From Chitinophagaceae bacterium (GTDB lineage: Bacteria; Bacteroidota; Bacteroidia; Chitinophagales; Chitinophagaceae), in the NCBI GenBank assembly GCA_016710935.1, contig JADJTY010000005.1, positions 1 to 64,000 of the forward strand: 64,000 nt of DNA, given 5' to 3'. The position numbers and the translations under genes were made by a program. Shown one piece after another: positions 37,546 through 45,860 of the stretch. Numbering within the stretch: position 1 is the first letter of the stretch; each line of letters begins with the position of its first letter. The notes beneath the pieces are model-generated. The model saw only the letters and a list, made by a program, of their open reading frames with translations. It had not been told where the DNA came from and ran no database searches.

Positions 37546-37806
37546 TTCACTGGTGCAATGTGTTCCAAAAAAATCTTCATCGTATACAACTAATACAAAA
37601 CTGTTTGTTCCCTTGTCCTAAAATTGCTTTCGTGAATTTTAGACATTTCGTTTTATCAACCCCGGTTACCCCTTCGATACTTCGACTTCGCTCATTACGC
37701 TCAGGACCGGCAGAACTAAAGAGACAGAAGTGGTCCCACCCTGATTACGTTTTTACATTAAAGATCGTAGCAGGGAACACCTGCCACACTTTAAGCCAGT
37801 TGAGGG
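37546..37806 (+). mobile_element. Compact element copy with shortened spacer
   Basis: The left arm CACTGGTGCAATGTGTTCC (37549-37567) runs into a short spacer. The right half follows with a CTTCGACTTCGCTCATTACG insertion between CCGG arms, GTGGTCCCACC, GGGAACACCTGCCAC and a tail variant TTTAAGCCAGTTGAGG ending at 37806. Confidence 0.75.
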
Positions 37807-37818
37807 CAATCACTTACA

Positions 37819-38214
37819 TCAGTTCGTGTGAGCGATAGCCAGCTTTTGATAACCACCCTTCAGGTCATACACTTTCCGGAAACCCATGTTTTTCATTTTA
37901 CGGGCAACCAATGGGCTGCGGTGGCAGGTTTGGCAATAAACCAATACCAGTTTATCCTTTTTAAGAGAGTCTACATCCCTGCCAATATGAAAATTAAGAT
38001 AACTGAAATTAAGGGCTCCTGCCAGATGAGAACGCTTGTATTCTTTTGCTGTACGAACATCAACCAGGTAATAATTGCTGCTGTCTTTCAAAACAGCCGC
38101 ATATTCAGCCGGGCTTAGTTTGCTATATGAAAAACTTTTATTGCTGTGCACGGTGAAACAACCGCTAGTTCCGTACAGGTAAAAGAAAAGTACGATCAGG
38201 GAAAGAAGTTTCAT
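37819..38214 (-). CDS. Rhodanese-domain lipoprotein
   Basis: The protein has 131 residues from the ATG at 38214. The frame is open to 38238, but this start gives a lipoprotein-type signal (MKLLSLIVLFFYLYGTSGC). The mature part is a single rhodanese domain: YYLVDVRTAKEYKRSHLAGALNFSY, then the active-site loop VYCQTCHRSPLVARKMKNMGFRKVYDLKGG, with Cys in CQTCHRS as the likely sulfur or persulfide carrier. Single-domain periplasmic rhodaneses move sulfane sulfur or act in redox defence. The exact acceptor is unknown. It lies 20 bases downstream of the zinc-motif gene in the same direction and may share its transcript. An element lies on its other side. Confidence 0.85.
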   Translation of the reverse strand: MKLLSLIVLFFYLYGTSGCFTVHSNKSFSYSKLSPAEYAAVLKDSSNYYLVDVRTAKEYKRSHLAGALNFSYLNFHIGRDVDSLKKDKLVLVYCQTCHRSPLVARKMKNMGFRKVYDLKGGYQKLAIAHTN

Positions 38215-38234
38215 GGCATACAAGTTAATAATTA

Positions 38235-39015
38235 TCAATTCAGGATGATTGTATTTAACTGCCGGTTCATGTACAGGTAAGTCTGTTTAATGTCAAACCC
38301 TGTTACTTTCTCTCCTGCACAATTTTGTTGCTCACCCGGGTCTATATTGATAGCCTTTGTGCGTGTCAGTACCCGCCGTTTTAGTGAAGAAGCTTGGTAA
38401 AAAAATACCTGGTTTATTTCCCGTAATCTTTCTGTATCAGATACCTTTTTTGCCACCTCCGTGCTGCCAGCACACCCATCCTTCCCATACTATATGCTGA
38501 CAGGGATGCCCATCTTTTTTACAGGGCTCTCCACACGTGGTTTTTTTTGTATCTCCTCTTCTTTTCGTATACTCAGTTTGCATACTGTCTATAAAAATTT
38601 CCTTTACAATATTTTTATAGAGTAATGAAAAATACCATTCAACTTTCCTTTGCCTTTTCATATCCGGTTTCCTGGCTTTTGACTCAAGGTCTTTATAATG
38701 ATTTGCATCATCATCCAGTTGCCTGGCCAGTTTTCTTAATACCGGGCTTGTTGTTTTATAAAAATCAACCGACTTCAGGCCGCAATTTTCTATTTCAGAC
38801 GTAACCTCCGGTATATGTTTATCCAGCAAATCCATGCTTAATTTAGCTTTTCCCAAAAAAGCACTTAACCCGCCTGCAGTTGGGTCATTTAATGTATCAC
38901 CATAATACGATTCAGTTATCATCTGGCTTTTTAAGCCGTTTAGTTGATTCTTAACATGATCTAATTTTGTTTTAAGGCATTTTTCATATGCTTCTATTTG
39001 TTGTTTCCTGGTCAT
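38235..39015 (-). pseudogene. Coiled-coil protein with Cys/His motif, possible homopolymer frameshift
   Basis: The first frame (39015-38437, 192 residues) begins MTRKQQIEAYEKCLKTKLDHVKNQLNGL, is helical and charged, and ends in a Cys/His cluster CGEPCKKDGHPCQHIVWEGWVCWQHGGGKKG. The spacing (C-x3-C, PC, C-x2-HGG) resembles the small zinc-binding HGG motif found in many phage-like and hypothetical proteins. The second frame (38456-38235) overlaps by 20 bases and reads EVAKKVSDTERLREINQVFFYQASS, which looks like a natural continuation. Removing one A from the A-run at about 38446 would fuse them to about 260 residues. Either two overlapping genes or a homopolymer error is possible. Function unknown. 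The fused reading is my preference. Confidence 0.5.
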
Positions 39016-39352
39016 AATCTTTAGTTTTTACAGTTAATATTTCTTTCAAACCAAAAACCGGCAACAAAGTTTTTCTGCTTCAACAAAAGTAAAAACCATG
39101 ACAGGTTGAAAAAATGAAATGCCTCAACAAAAACAATGATTGACATCATCTAATAATTTATAGCCGGGAGCATTAAGAATTTTACTGTTTACAGTTTAAC
39201 TGTAAAAAATCAATTGAAGTTTGGTTCATTATAACTGATGCGGAAAGGAGAAAGCCACACTTAAGCCAGTTGGGTAGTACAGACTTAAGCCAATCGAGGG
39301 AAACTAGTTCAAAATATTTCAAATTCTGCATAATATTCTATATTTTTCTGCT
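39016..39352. other. Divergent intergenic region with two tail units
   Basis: The gap separates divergent genes and should hold both promoters. Two tail units lie near 39255-39270 (ACTTAAGCCAGTTGGG) and 39280-39300 (ACTTAAGCCAATCGAGGG). A short AT-rich inverted pair, TTTACAGTTTAACTGTAAA (about 39189-39207), lies upstream of both. Confidence 0.6.
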
Positions 39353-41119
39353 ATGACAACTAAACCAGCACAACCGCCCTACTTTATTAACTGTCACACT
39401 CACATTTTTGTCGGTGCAAATATTCCGCCTTACATAGCAAAAACCTTTTTGCCATGGCCGTTTTATAAACTGCTTTCTATTCCACTTGTACTGGCAGTAT
39501 GCAAATTCTGGTATGTAAGCGCCAAAAGCCCAAGGCAATGGAAACATACATGGTGGTATAAAAAAATACAAACCATTTTTTACCGATACCGCTCGTTTAT
39601 TGGGCGTTATTTACTTGCCGGTCTATTCGTTTCATTAATAAACATCATGATCGTATATCATGCTGTTTTGTACCTTTTAATATGGGTCAACGGCTTTTTT
39701 ATCAAACCCAGTCAAAGTATCTCTAACATGATTACAGATGCTGTTGACTGGCTTATCAAACATAATCTCTTATTTGCCTCCGCACCGGCATGGCTTAAGC
39801 TGGCAGTATTCTTTTTTACACTGGTATTTATCGCAAGGGGCCGCAAACTTATTTGGTTTGCATTAAAAAAAGTCTGGGCATTTATGAGCATTCTCCCGGA
39901 TAAAAAAACGCTTGAGTTTTTAGAGCGCTACATCAACATCGGCCGGTTTGCATATTACAAAAATCAAGGAAAAATATTTGTAAAATTAAAAGACCAATAC
40001 CCTGAACAAACCGGTTTTGTTCTGCTGCCTATGGATATGGAATTCATGGAAGCTGGCCCAATTAGCTCTGAAGGGGATTATAAAATGCAAATGGGACAGC
40101 TTGCAGTTATTAAGTTTAACAAAAAATATAAAAACCTGGTTTTTCCATTTGTTGCAATAGATCCAAGAAGAAAAATTGTAGGACAGCAGGTATTTTTTGA
40201 TTGGGAGCCTGGCCCTAATGGCACTGTAATTTTAAAAGATTGCTTTATCAAAGATTATATAGAAAATAAAAAATTCAACGGCTTTAAAATTTATCCCGCA
40301 TTAGGCTATTATCCTTTTGAAGAGCTGTTGTTACCACTATGGAAATATGCCATGGATAATAATCTACCTATTTTAACTCACTGCATAAGGGGCACTATTT
40401 TTTACAGGGGAACCAAAAAAAAGGAATGGGGCTGGCATCCACTTTTTAAACAAGCTGATGGCCTTGGTAAATATTCACCGCTTTTATTACCTGAACTTAA
40501 GAATATTGATTTCATTAATAATTTTACGCATCCGCTTAATTATCTATGCCTGGTAGAAGAAAAGTTATTGCGACTCATAGTAGGTGAAGCTAAGGATGAA
40601 CGCATAAAAGAGCTTTATGGGTATACTGATGCTGTATCGCCAATGACATATGATCTCAGGCAACTAAAACTTTGCTTTGGGCATTTTGGTGGAGAAGATG
40701 AGTGGCAGAAATATTTCGAGAAAGACCGCGATAACTTCACCAATAAACTGGTTACGCAACCTGGGCAGGGTATTAACTTTATTAAACCCGGAGATATTAG
40801 CAACTCATTTGGCACACTGGAGTTGGTATGGAAAAACGTTGACTGGTACAGTATTATTAGCAGTATGATGTTACAATATGATAACCTTTACGCAGATATT
40901 AGTTACATTGTTCATGACGAGCATATAATCCCCTTACTAAAACAAACATTAAGTAACCCAAAATTGAAGGAAAGAGTACTATTTGGTACAGATTTCTATG
41001 TAGTGCGTAACCATAAAAGTGAAAAACAAATGCTGGCAAATTTACAGGCTGCGCTTACCCAAACTGAATTGTATTTTATTGGCAGGAAAAATCCTAAAGG
41101 ATTTTTAAATATCCCCTAA
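39353..41119 (+). CDS. Membrane-inserted amidohydrolase-like protein
   Basis: The 588-residue protein starts with the HxH motif of the amidohydrolase superfamily near its N-terminus (FINCHTHIF, His15 and His17). Two hydrophobic segments follow at about 86-116 and 139-160 (LLAGLFVSLINIMIVYHAVL, LAVFFFTLVFIAR), an insertion not usual for the family. The metal-site strands then resume: LPMDMEF, NGFKIYPALGYYPF, LPILTHCIRGT (His near 342), LCFGHFGGEDEW (His near 443) and RVLFGTDFYV (Asp near 546). The order fits Amidohydro_2-type metal-dependent hydrolases. The active site would sit on the cytoplasmic side near the membrane. The substrate is unknown. The gene diverges from the zinc-motif gene and ends in a tail-unit array. 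Confidence 0.78.
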   Translation: MTTKPAQPPYFINCHTHIFVGANIPPYIAKTFLPWPFYKLLSIPLVLAVCKFWYVSAKSPRQWKHTWWYKKIQTIFYRYRSFIGRYLLAGLFVSLINIMIVYHAVLYLLIWVNGFFIKPSQSISNMITDAVDWLIKHNLLFASAPAWLKLAVFFFTLVFIARGRKLIWFALKKVWAFMSILPDKKTLEFLERYINIGRFAYYKNQGKIFVKLKDQYPEQTGFVLLPMDMEFMEAGPISSEGDYKMQMGQLAVIKFNKKYKNLVFPFVAIDPRRKIVGQQVFFDWEPGPNGTVILKDCFIKDYIENKKFNGFKIYPALGYYPFEELLLPLWKYAMDNNLPILTHCIRGTIFYRGTKKKEWGWHPLFKQADGLGKYSPLLLPELKNIDFINNFTHPLNYLCLVEEKLLRLIVGEAKDERIKELYGYTDAVSPMTYDLRQLKLCFGHFGGEDEWQKYFEKDRDNFTNKLVTQPGQGINFIKPGDISNSFGTLELVWKNVDWYSIISSMMLQYDNLYADISYIVHDEHIIPLLKQTLSNPKLKERVLFGTDFYVVRNHKSEKQMLANLQAALTQTELYFIGRKNPKGFLNIP

Positions 41120-41143
41120 ACATGAGCCAACCACCTTAGCCAG

Positions 41144-41275
41144 ACGGGACCAAACTAAAACCAGTTTGTGTAAAACTTTAGCCAGTTGAGTGGGGCCAAA
41201 CACTTAAGCCAGTTGGGGGAACACCTGCCAAACACTTAAGCCAGTTGGAATAACACATAAGCTAGTTGGTGAAGG
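41144..41275 (+). repeat. Array of about five tail-like units
   Basis: Degenerate (CTTAGCCAGACGGG, CTTTAGCCAGTTGAG) and near-consensus units (ACTTAAGCCAGTTGGGGG at about 41200, ACTTAAGCCAGTTGG at about 41234, CATAAGCTAGTTGG at about 41257) follow each other, spaced by GAACACCTGCCAAAC. The hairpin core of the element is absent. The array lies between two convergent genes. Confidence 0.75.
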
Positions 41276-41283
41276 CAATCATT

Positions 41284-44112
41284 TTATTCTAAACTGCGTA
41301 AAAATATTTTTACTTCTTCGTCATATTTATCCCCCTCCCATTTTTTAAAGCTATTAAAGCTATCGTTTTTATTATTTTTTAAATATTCGTAATAATTTTT
41401 AACTTTTGATTTTAAAAGATACCCTTCCAACACTTTAAAAGCAACACTATCCTCTTTATATGTGTTATGCATAAATGCCAGCGACCTTAGTGTTAACAGG
41501 TGAAACAACTTGATCAGTTTTCCATAATCATAAAACGTTTTGTTATCGTCAGGATTGTTTTTGTGTTTTATTAGTACAGGATCAATCGCATTGGAGAAGC
41601 CCGATCTGAAATGATATAGCGCATCAAAAAAATAATATGGAAAATTGCCGGTGTCTAAAACATTTTCGGAGTGATCAGCCGTTTTTCCACTATCCGATTG
41701 TACTGATTCTTCCTTTTTAAAAAATAATGAAACATGGTGATTGTGCTCTCTGGAAGGAAGTAACAAAAGTGTAACTCTGTTTGCCGAAATCCCAGTATTT
41801 TGAAGGATATTTTCCTTCAAAATCTCATATTCTTCAAATGGCTTTCCATTCTGAGTCATTGATTCTAATGCTTCATAACAGCAGATCATTATTATGTCCT
41901 GATTTTCTTTTAATGAGGGTGCCAGTTTTAAAATGGCACCTTTTTCGGCAACAATAAAAGATAGGTCCCAACCCTTGTGCAATAACTCATAACAACGATA
42001 ATCATAAGAAAGATTTGTATGTAGTAAGTTTTCGCAAGTAAATGTCTCAAGCATATTATGAACAGGATCCTTTTCCCTTGTTTTAATAACATAATAATGC
42101 GAGCCTGCAGATTTATTAAAAAGCCTTAATATTTCCTGAAGCAGATTGTTTTCGGGAACTTCGATAGCCCCTTCCATGATACGATAGCCGTTATTAATTT
42201 TACATGAGTAACTTTTGCTTATATGATTCTTTGTCCGGTCAGATAAATACTCAGACTCAAACAGCTTGCAGGTAATATATATGGCCAGCTTTGTAGAATA
42301 GTCAGACTCAGGTTTCAGGCCAGAGATTAGGTTCAGAGAATTTTTATATAGTGAGTTTAAAAAAGCATCCCCAGGCTGTGACTTTTTGCCGCTTAAAAGA
42401 GCAGAAAAATCCTTTACGACACTGTGCCGGACCTTATAATGATTATCCGAGTATTTCAAAAAATCTACTCTATCAGTATTAGCTTTAAGACCTTCAGAAT
42501 CTGATAGCGTAAAGTAAGATACCAATTGATATATAGAATAAGGAGTTTTGCTTTTATTAAATTTATTCAATGATTTTAAGTATAAGTCATGATATTTACC
42601 TGCTTTACCCTTAAGCAATTCAATTAAATCTACAATACCCTTGTTTCTTATGAAGCTAAAAGCTACTTCTATTAATGTTTTATCCAAGAAATATTCTGTT
42701 GTAGCAGCTGTACCGAATGTTTCATATTGATCCTTTACTTTATCAAATGAGGTTTCAGGCTTTTCCCGCAAAACTTCATCAAACATCAGGTAATACAAAA
42801 TTTCATGTTTTCCCAGGCTTCTTGGCCAGAATTTTTTATCAAATTTATCATGGGTATTTTTCCATATTACACTGAACAACTCGTCTAAAGATGATAAAAC
42901 AGGACTGGTATTCTTAAAATCAGTACAAACACCTGTGAATTCTATTTTATTATTGCAGTTTTCATTAGTTGATTTTAAATCGAATTTGGTTTGTTTCAAA
43001 TCGGTAACATTCTTTAGCCCCACATTACTTAAAAAGTTATTAAACTTAGGCTCATCACACCACGAGGGTAAGGGCGTTCTATCAATATGAAAAATGTTAA
43101 AACCTATATCTGAACTATTAGCAAAACATTCTTTAAGTATCTCATTCAGTTCAAAACTTTCAAGTGCAAAACCAACCACAAACAGGTTCACCTCATTAAC
43201 TACATCCAGACTGTTATTTTGGGGTGTTTTAAGCTCCGTTTCATCAGTGGTATTTTTTTTCCCTTTAAGCAGGCATTCCAGCATTTCTTTTATGTCGTAA
43301 GGCATTTCAATGTAATGGTTATTCGTAAACCGTAATGTGGACTTATGTGAATTACTGCCGTGGGGTTTAATGTACAAAGGAGTAGTAAGCCTGCCGTCTC
43401 TTGTAATGTCTTCCAGTTTAACACAATGTCCATCGGAAATTATTTCAAAATAGTTCTCTTTACCAATTTCATCCTCAATTTCCTGGTCCAGAGTTTCTTC
43501 AAAATTGTAGTTTATGACCACATCCAAAAAACCATGTTTTAACATATGAGCTACTATCCCGTTAAATAAAGACGGTGTATATCGCACCCCTGTTATATCC
43601 CGGATATATTTCCTTAGATCAGGTTGAGTAACCAGGCTTTTTGTTAGCAGATGCAGGTAATTCTCAAAAGTAATTGACTTCTCACCAATCATTGCCTTCA
43701 GGTTTCTCATTTCTGTATTCAATTTCCTTTTCATAAACTCCGGGCCATTTTCCTGCACTTCTGCAAAGTATTTATTCTCTGCATTTTCTTTAAGTTGCAG
43801 TCCGAGAGGAATACTTGAAATGGCAGCTTTAGAAGCACCGGCTCCTACAATCATTATGTTTCGAACTCTTTTGTTGGATTCAATATATTCTTTGAAAGAA
43901 GTCTTAAAGGAATCCGAATTTTGCTTGTCACTAAAAAAGACATTAAATATTTTGTCCAACATAACTACATCCGTATCACCAAAGGAATTGGTAACATAGT
44001 TGTAGGCGAGCTTAAAAGCCATTTCATCTATTTGTTCCTTGAGTTTTTTGGTATTAGGTGTAATAATATCCTGTAGCCTGCCGGGGTTTATAAGATTTTC
44101 TGCTGATTGCAT
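41284..44112 (-). CDS. SIR2-domain protein, candidate anti-phage effector
   Basis: The 942-residue protein has a SIR2-like NAD-binding domain at about 85-330: RNIMIVGAGASKAAISSIPLG (GAGAS 90-94), VVINYNFEETLD (Asn201/Asn203 region), PLYIKPHGSNS (His251, the usual catalytic His) and LFVVGFALES (312-319). The rest (about 350-942) is a large, mostly helical region with no family I recognise, perhaps a sensor or oligomerisation part. In known defence systems (ThsA, DSR-type and others), SIR2 domains of this kind deplete NAD+ on phage infection. The DNA is AT-rich relative to the core genes. It has no obvious operon partner: the upstream neighbour at 44380 is in the same direction but 267 bases away with an element remnant between. 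Defence is inferred from the family. Confidence 0.8.
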   Translation of the reverse strand: MQSAENLINPGRLQDIITPNTKKLKEQIDEMAFKLAYNYVTNSFGDTDVVMLDKIFNVFFSDKQNSDSFKTSFKEYIESNKRVRNIMIVGAGASKAAISSIPLGLQLKENAENKYFAEVQENGPEFMKRKLNTEMRNLKAMIGEKSITFENYLHLLTKSLVTQPDLRKYIRDITGVRYTPSLFNGIVAHMLKHGFLDVVINYNFEETLDQEIEDEIGKENYFEIISDGHCVKLEDITRDGRLTTPLYIKPHGSNSHKSTLRFTNNHYIEMPYDIKEMLECLLKGKKNTTDETELKTPQNNSLDVVNEVNLFVVGFALESFELNEILKECFANSSDIGFNIFHIDRTPLPSWCDEPKFNNFLSNVGLKNVTDLKQTKFDLKSTNENCNNKIEFTGVCTDFKNTSPVLSSLDELFSVIWKNTHDKFDKKFWPRSLGKHEILYYLMFDEVLREKPETSFDKVKDQYETFGTAATTEYFLDKTLIEVAFSFIRNKGIVDLIELLKGKAGKYHDLYLKSLNKFNKSKTPYSIYQLVSYFTLSDSEGLKANTDRVDFLKYSDNHYKVRHSVVKDFSALLSGKKSQPGDAFLNSLYKNSLNLISGLKPESDYSTKLAIYITCKLFESEYLSDRTKNHISKSYSCKINNGYRIMEGAIEVPENNLLQEILRLFNKSAGSHYYVIKTREKDPVHNMLETFTCENLLHTNLSYDYRCYELLHKGWDLSFIVAEKGAILKLAPSLKENQDIIMICCYEALESMTQNGKPFEEYEILKENILQNTGISANRVTLLLLPSREHNHHVSLFFKKEESVQSDSGKTADHSENVLDTGNFPYYFFDALYHFRSGFSNAIDPVLIKHKNNPDDNKTFYDYGKLIKLFHLLTLRSLAFMHNTYKEDSVAFKVLEGYLLKSKVKNYYEYLKNNKNDSFNSFKKWEGDKYDEEVKIFLRSLE

Positions 44113-44217
44113 ATTTGAGCTTATTTGTTATAGTGGTACAATTAGTTTGAATAGTGTATAGCCTGAGTCGCAAATCATCCAGTTTATCCTACCTAGCCTG
44201 ATTAGTGTTTTATTCCT

Positions 44218-44295
44218 TTCGTTTCGAGAATCACAAACCGAGCCGAGGAATTACATTGGGAACACCTATCCCGAACACTTAAGCCAGTTGGGGAG
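44218..44295 (+). repeat. GGTTCGTG-type remnant followed by an element right end
   Basis: A degenerate TTTCGAGAATCACAAACCGA block (about 44220) is followed by TTGGGAACACCTATCCCGA and a tail unit (ACTTAAGCCAGTTGGGG, 44278-44294). The left arm and hairpins of the element are missing. Confidence 0.65.
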
Positions 44296-44379
44296 AAACA
44301 AGCATTGATAGCAGTTTTGTTTGGTTTATTACACAGTTCATGTTGTACGTTCGTGCTTTTGTCCAATAATTTTGAAGTA

Positions 44380-45303
44380 TCATTCTTTTAGTTTGTATTC
44401 ACTCCTTATTAATTGTATGAGAGAATCTGCTGACGATTTTTGCTTCGCTGTTATATTTATCACGTTATTGAGGGTGGTTTGATAATACAATACATCGTCG
44501 TAATACTTAGAAAAAAGTGTAAGGTCATTTTTATCTAAATATTTTCCCTTGTCTACTGATTTCTCTATTTCGGATAATGGGAGAAATACATAATTAAAAT
44601 CTTGTTCTATTAGTTTGAATGCTTTTCGGGCAAGTGTCATGTTAAAAAGTTCTTTATTCGTGCTTTCATAAATATGAAAATAGTTCGGGAGCAGGTCATA
44701 ATTAGTTTTACAGGCGTTTACACCCTGTTCATATTGTAATAAAGCATTTGCTACATTGTGTTTCCTTATTAAACGAAAATTACCACTGTATTTCAATTGT
44801 GACATAGTAAGCTCTGAAAACTGTATTGGCATGTAGTAATAAGTGTTTACTAAAGATGTGATAAATAACCTTCTTTGATACATTGTATCATTCTGTGAAT
44901 TTGAAAGTAAATTCAATAAAGTGTCAATTCCTGCAACAAAAAAGCGATTGCCATTTACAGCAACATTTATACTTGACGTATCTTTTTTCAGGTCTTCCAA
45001 CATATTTTTCATGTAAACTAATTCTCTGTCTCTTTCTATTTTATGCTCTAATTGATATTCAGCTAAAAAACCACAAAACACTGCAAGAAATAGCATTAAA
45101 AATTCCCAAAAATAAGATTTCCAGTTTTTCTTATGATGAGGTTCTGCTGGGTTGTGGGCATGATGATGTACTTCCATATTTTCAGTTTCTTTATTTGGGT
45201 TAATAGTCTCCGCGTCAGCAGCAGGAGTAATTTCGTCAGGAGGATTTTCCGATTGATTGTTTATCGGATTATCTAAATGCTCTTCGTCTGTATTGTCTGC
45301 CAT
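44380..45303 (-). CDS. Single-span membrane protein of unknown function
   Basis: The 307-residue protein has an acidic, Asn/Glu-rich N-terminal ~60 residues. A His-rich stretch (EVHHHAHNPAEPHHKKNW) then leads straight into one transmembrane helix (FLMLFLAVFCGFLAEY, about 68-83). The large C-terminal part is helical (ERDRELVYMKNMLEDLKKDTSSI.., ADSLIQLIRSEYKLKE). This layout (HHH-HKKxWxxYxWEFLMLFLAVFxGFLAE) recurs in Bacteroidota hypothetical proteins as far as I recall. The function is unknown. It would face the periplasm. It is separated from its neighbours by element and GGTTCGTG repeats on both sides. Confidence 0.7.
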   Translation of the reverse strand: MADNTDEEHLDNPINNQSENPPDEITPAADAETINPNKETENMEVHHHAHNPAEPHHKKNWKSYFWEFLMLFLAVFCGFLAEYQLEHKIERDRELVYMKNMLEDLKKDTSSINVAVNGNRFFVAGIDTLLNLLSNSQNDTMYQRRLFITSLVNTYYYMPIQFSELTMSQLKYSGNFRLIRKHNVANALLQYEQGVNACKTNYDLLPNYFHIYESTNKELFNMTLARKAFKLIEQDFNYVFLPLSEIEKSVDKGKYLDKNDLTLFSKYYDDVLYYQTTLNNVINITAKQKSSADSLIQLIRSEYKLKE

Positions 45304-45595
45304 TTAGTTTTGGTTGGTTAAGTTATTAGCGTGTTCAATCGCATGACACACAACAATAGTATCGCTAATATACGTTACAATTTTGCATAAAACAATAATT
45401 GCATATTAACTGTTTGTCACCGCATAATAACTAAATGTGCTACTCATGTAGCGTAGCGCAAATACGGCCTGATATACCCGAAAGCCTTTGTATGAACCCG
45501 TTTTGTCTCAGTATAAACCAGGTGTAGCATTGTAAAAACATCCGCCTTGGTTCGTGTTATTACAAACCATTGCGGAACCGATGCGTAGGAGATTA
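45304..45595. repeat. Gap with GGTTCGTG-family repeat
   Basis: At 45541-45589, CTTGGTTCGTG..ACAAACCATTGCGGAACCGATG resembles the repeats at 6138 and 19651 but with weaker symmetry. The rest of the gap (45304-45540) shows no gene or clear structure. Confidence 0.55.
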
Positions 45596-45858
45596 AAAAT
45601 CTTCATCTTTACAACTATTCTTTAATCACCCGACCAATCCTAAAATTGATTGCGTTAATTTAAAACATTTCGGTTTTGCAAATCCGGTTGCAAACCGGTA
45701 GAACTGAAGCGACACAAGTGATCCCTCCAGGATTACGTTTATAAATTAATGTTTACGTTGGGAACACTTGCGCCAAAGACTTAAGCCAGTTGGGGACGCC
45801 AAACACTTATGCCAGTTAGGGCCAACACTTAAGCCAGTTGGGCAAATACTTAGGCAAA
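45596..45858 (+). mobile_element. Element right half with three to four tail units
   Basis: Starts near the spacer (ACAACTATTCTTTAATCACC), with CCGGTTGCAAACCGG, AAGTGATCCCTCC, GTTGGGAACACTTGCGCCA and a tail at 45780-45796. Two or three more tail units follow (CTTATGCCAGTTAGGG, ACTTAAGCCAGTTGGG) up to the neighbouring gene's stop codon. The left arm is missing. Confidence 0.75.
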
Positions 45859-45860
45859 TT

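Noticed and set aside
38437..38456. Programmed frameshift at the A-run in the zinc-motif gene
   Set aside because: The A-run is not in the codon phase of an X-XXY-YYZ slippery site for the needed shift, and no stimulatory hairpin is evident. A homopolymer error is simpler.
41144..41275. Tail-unit arrays as a CRISPR
   Set aside because: Units are unevenly spaced, spacers are not unique but repeat the right-arm end, units are degenerate and no cas gene is near.
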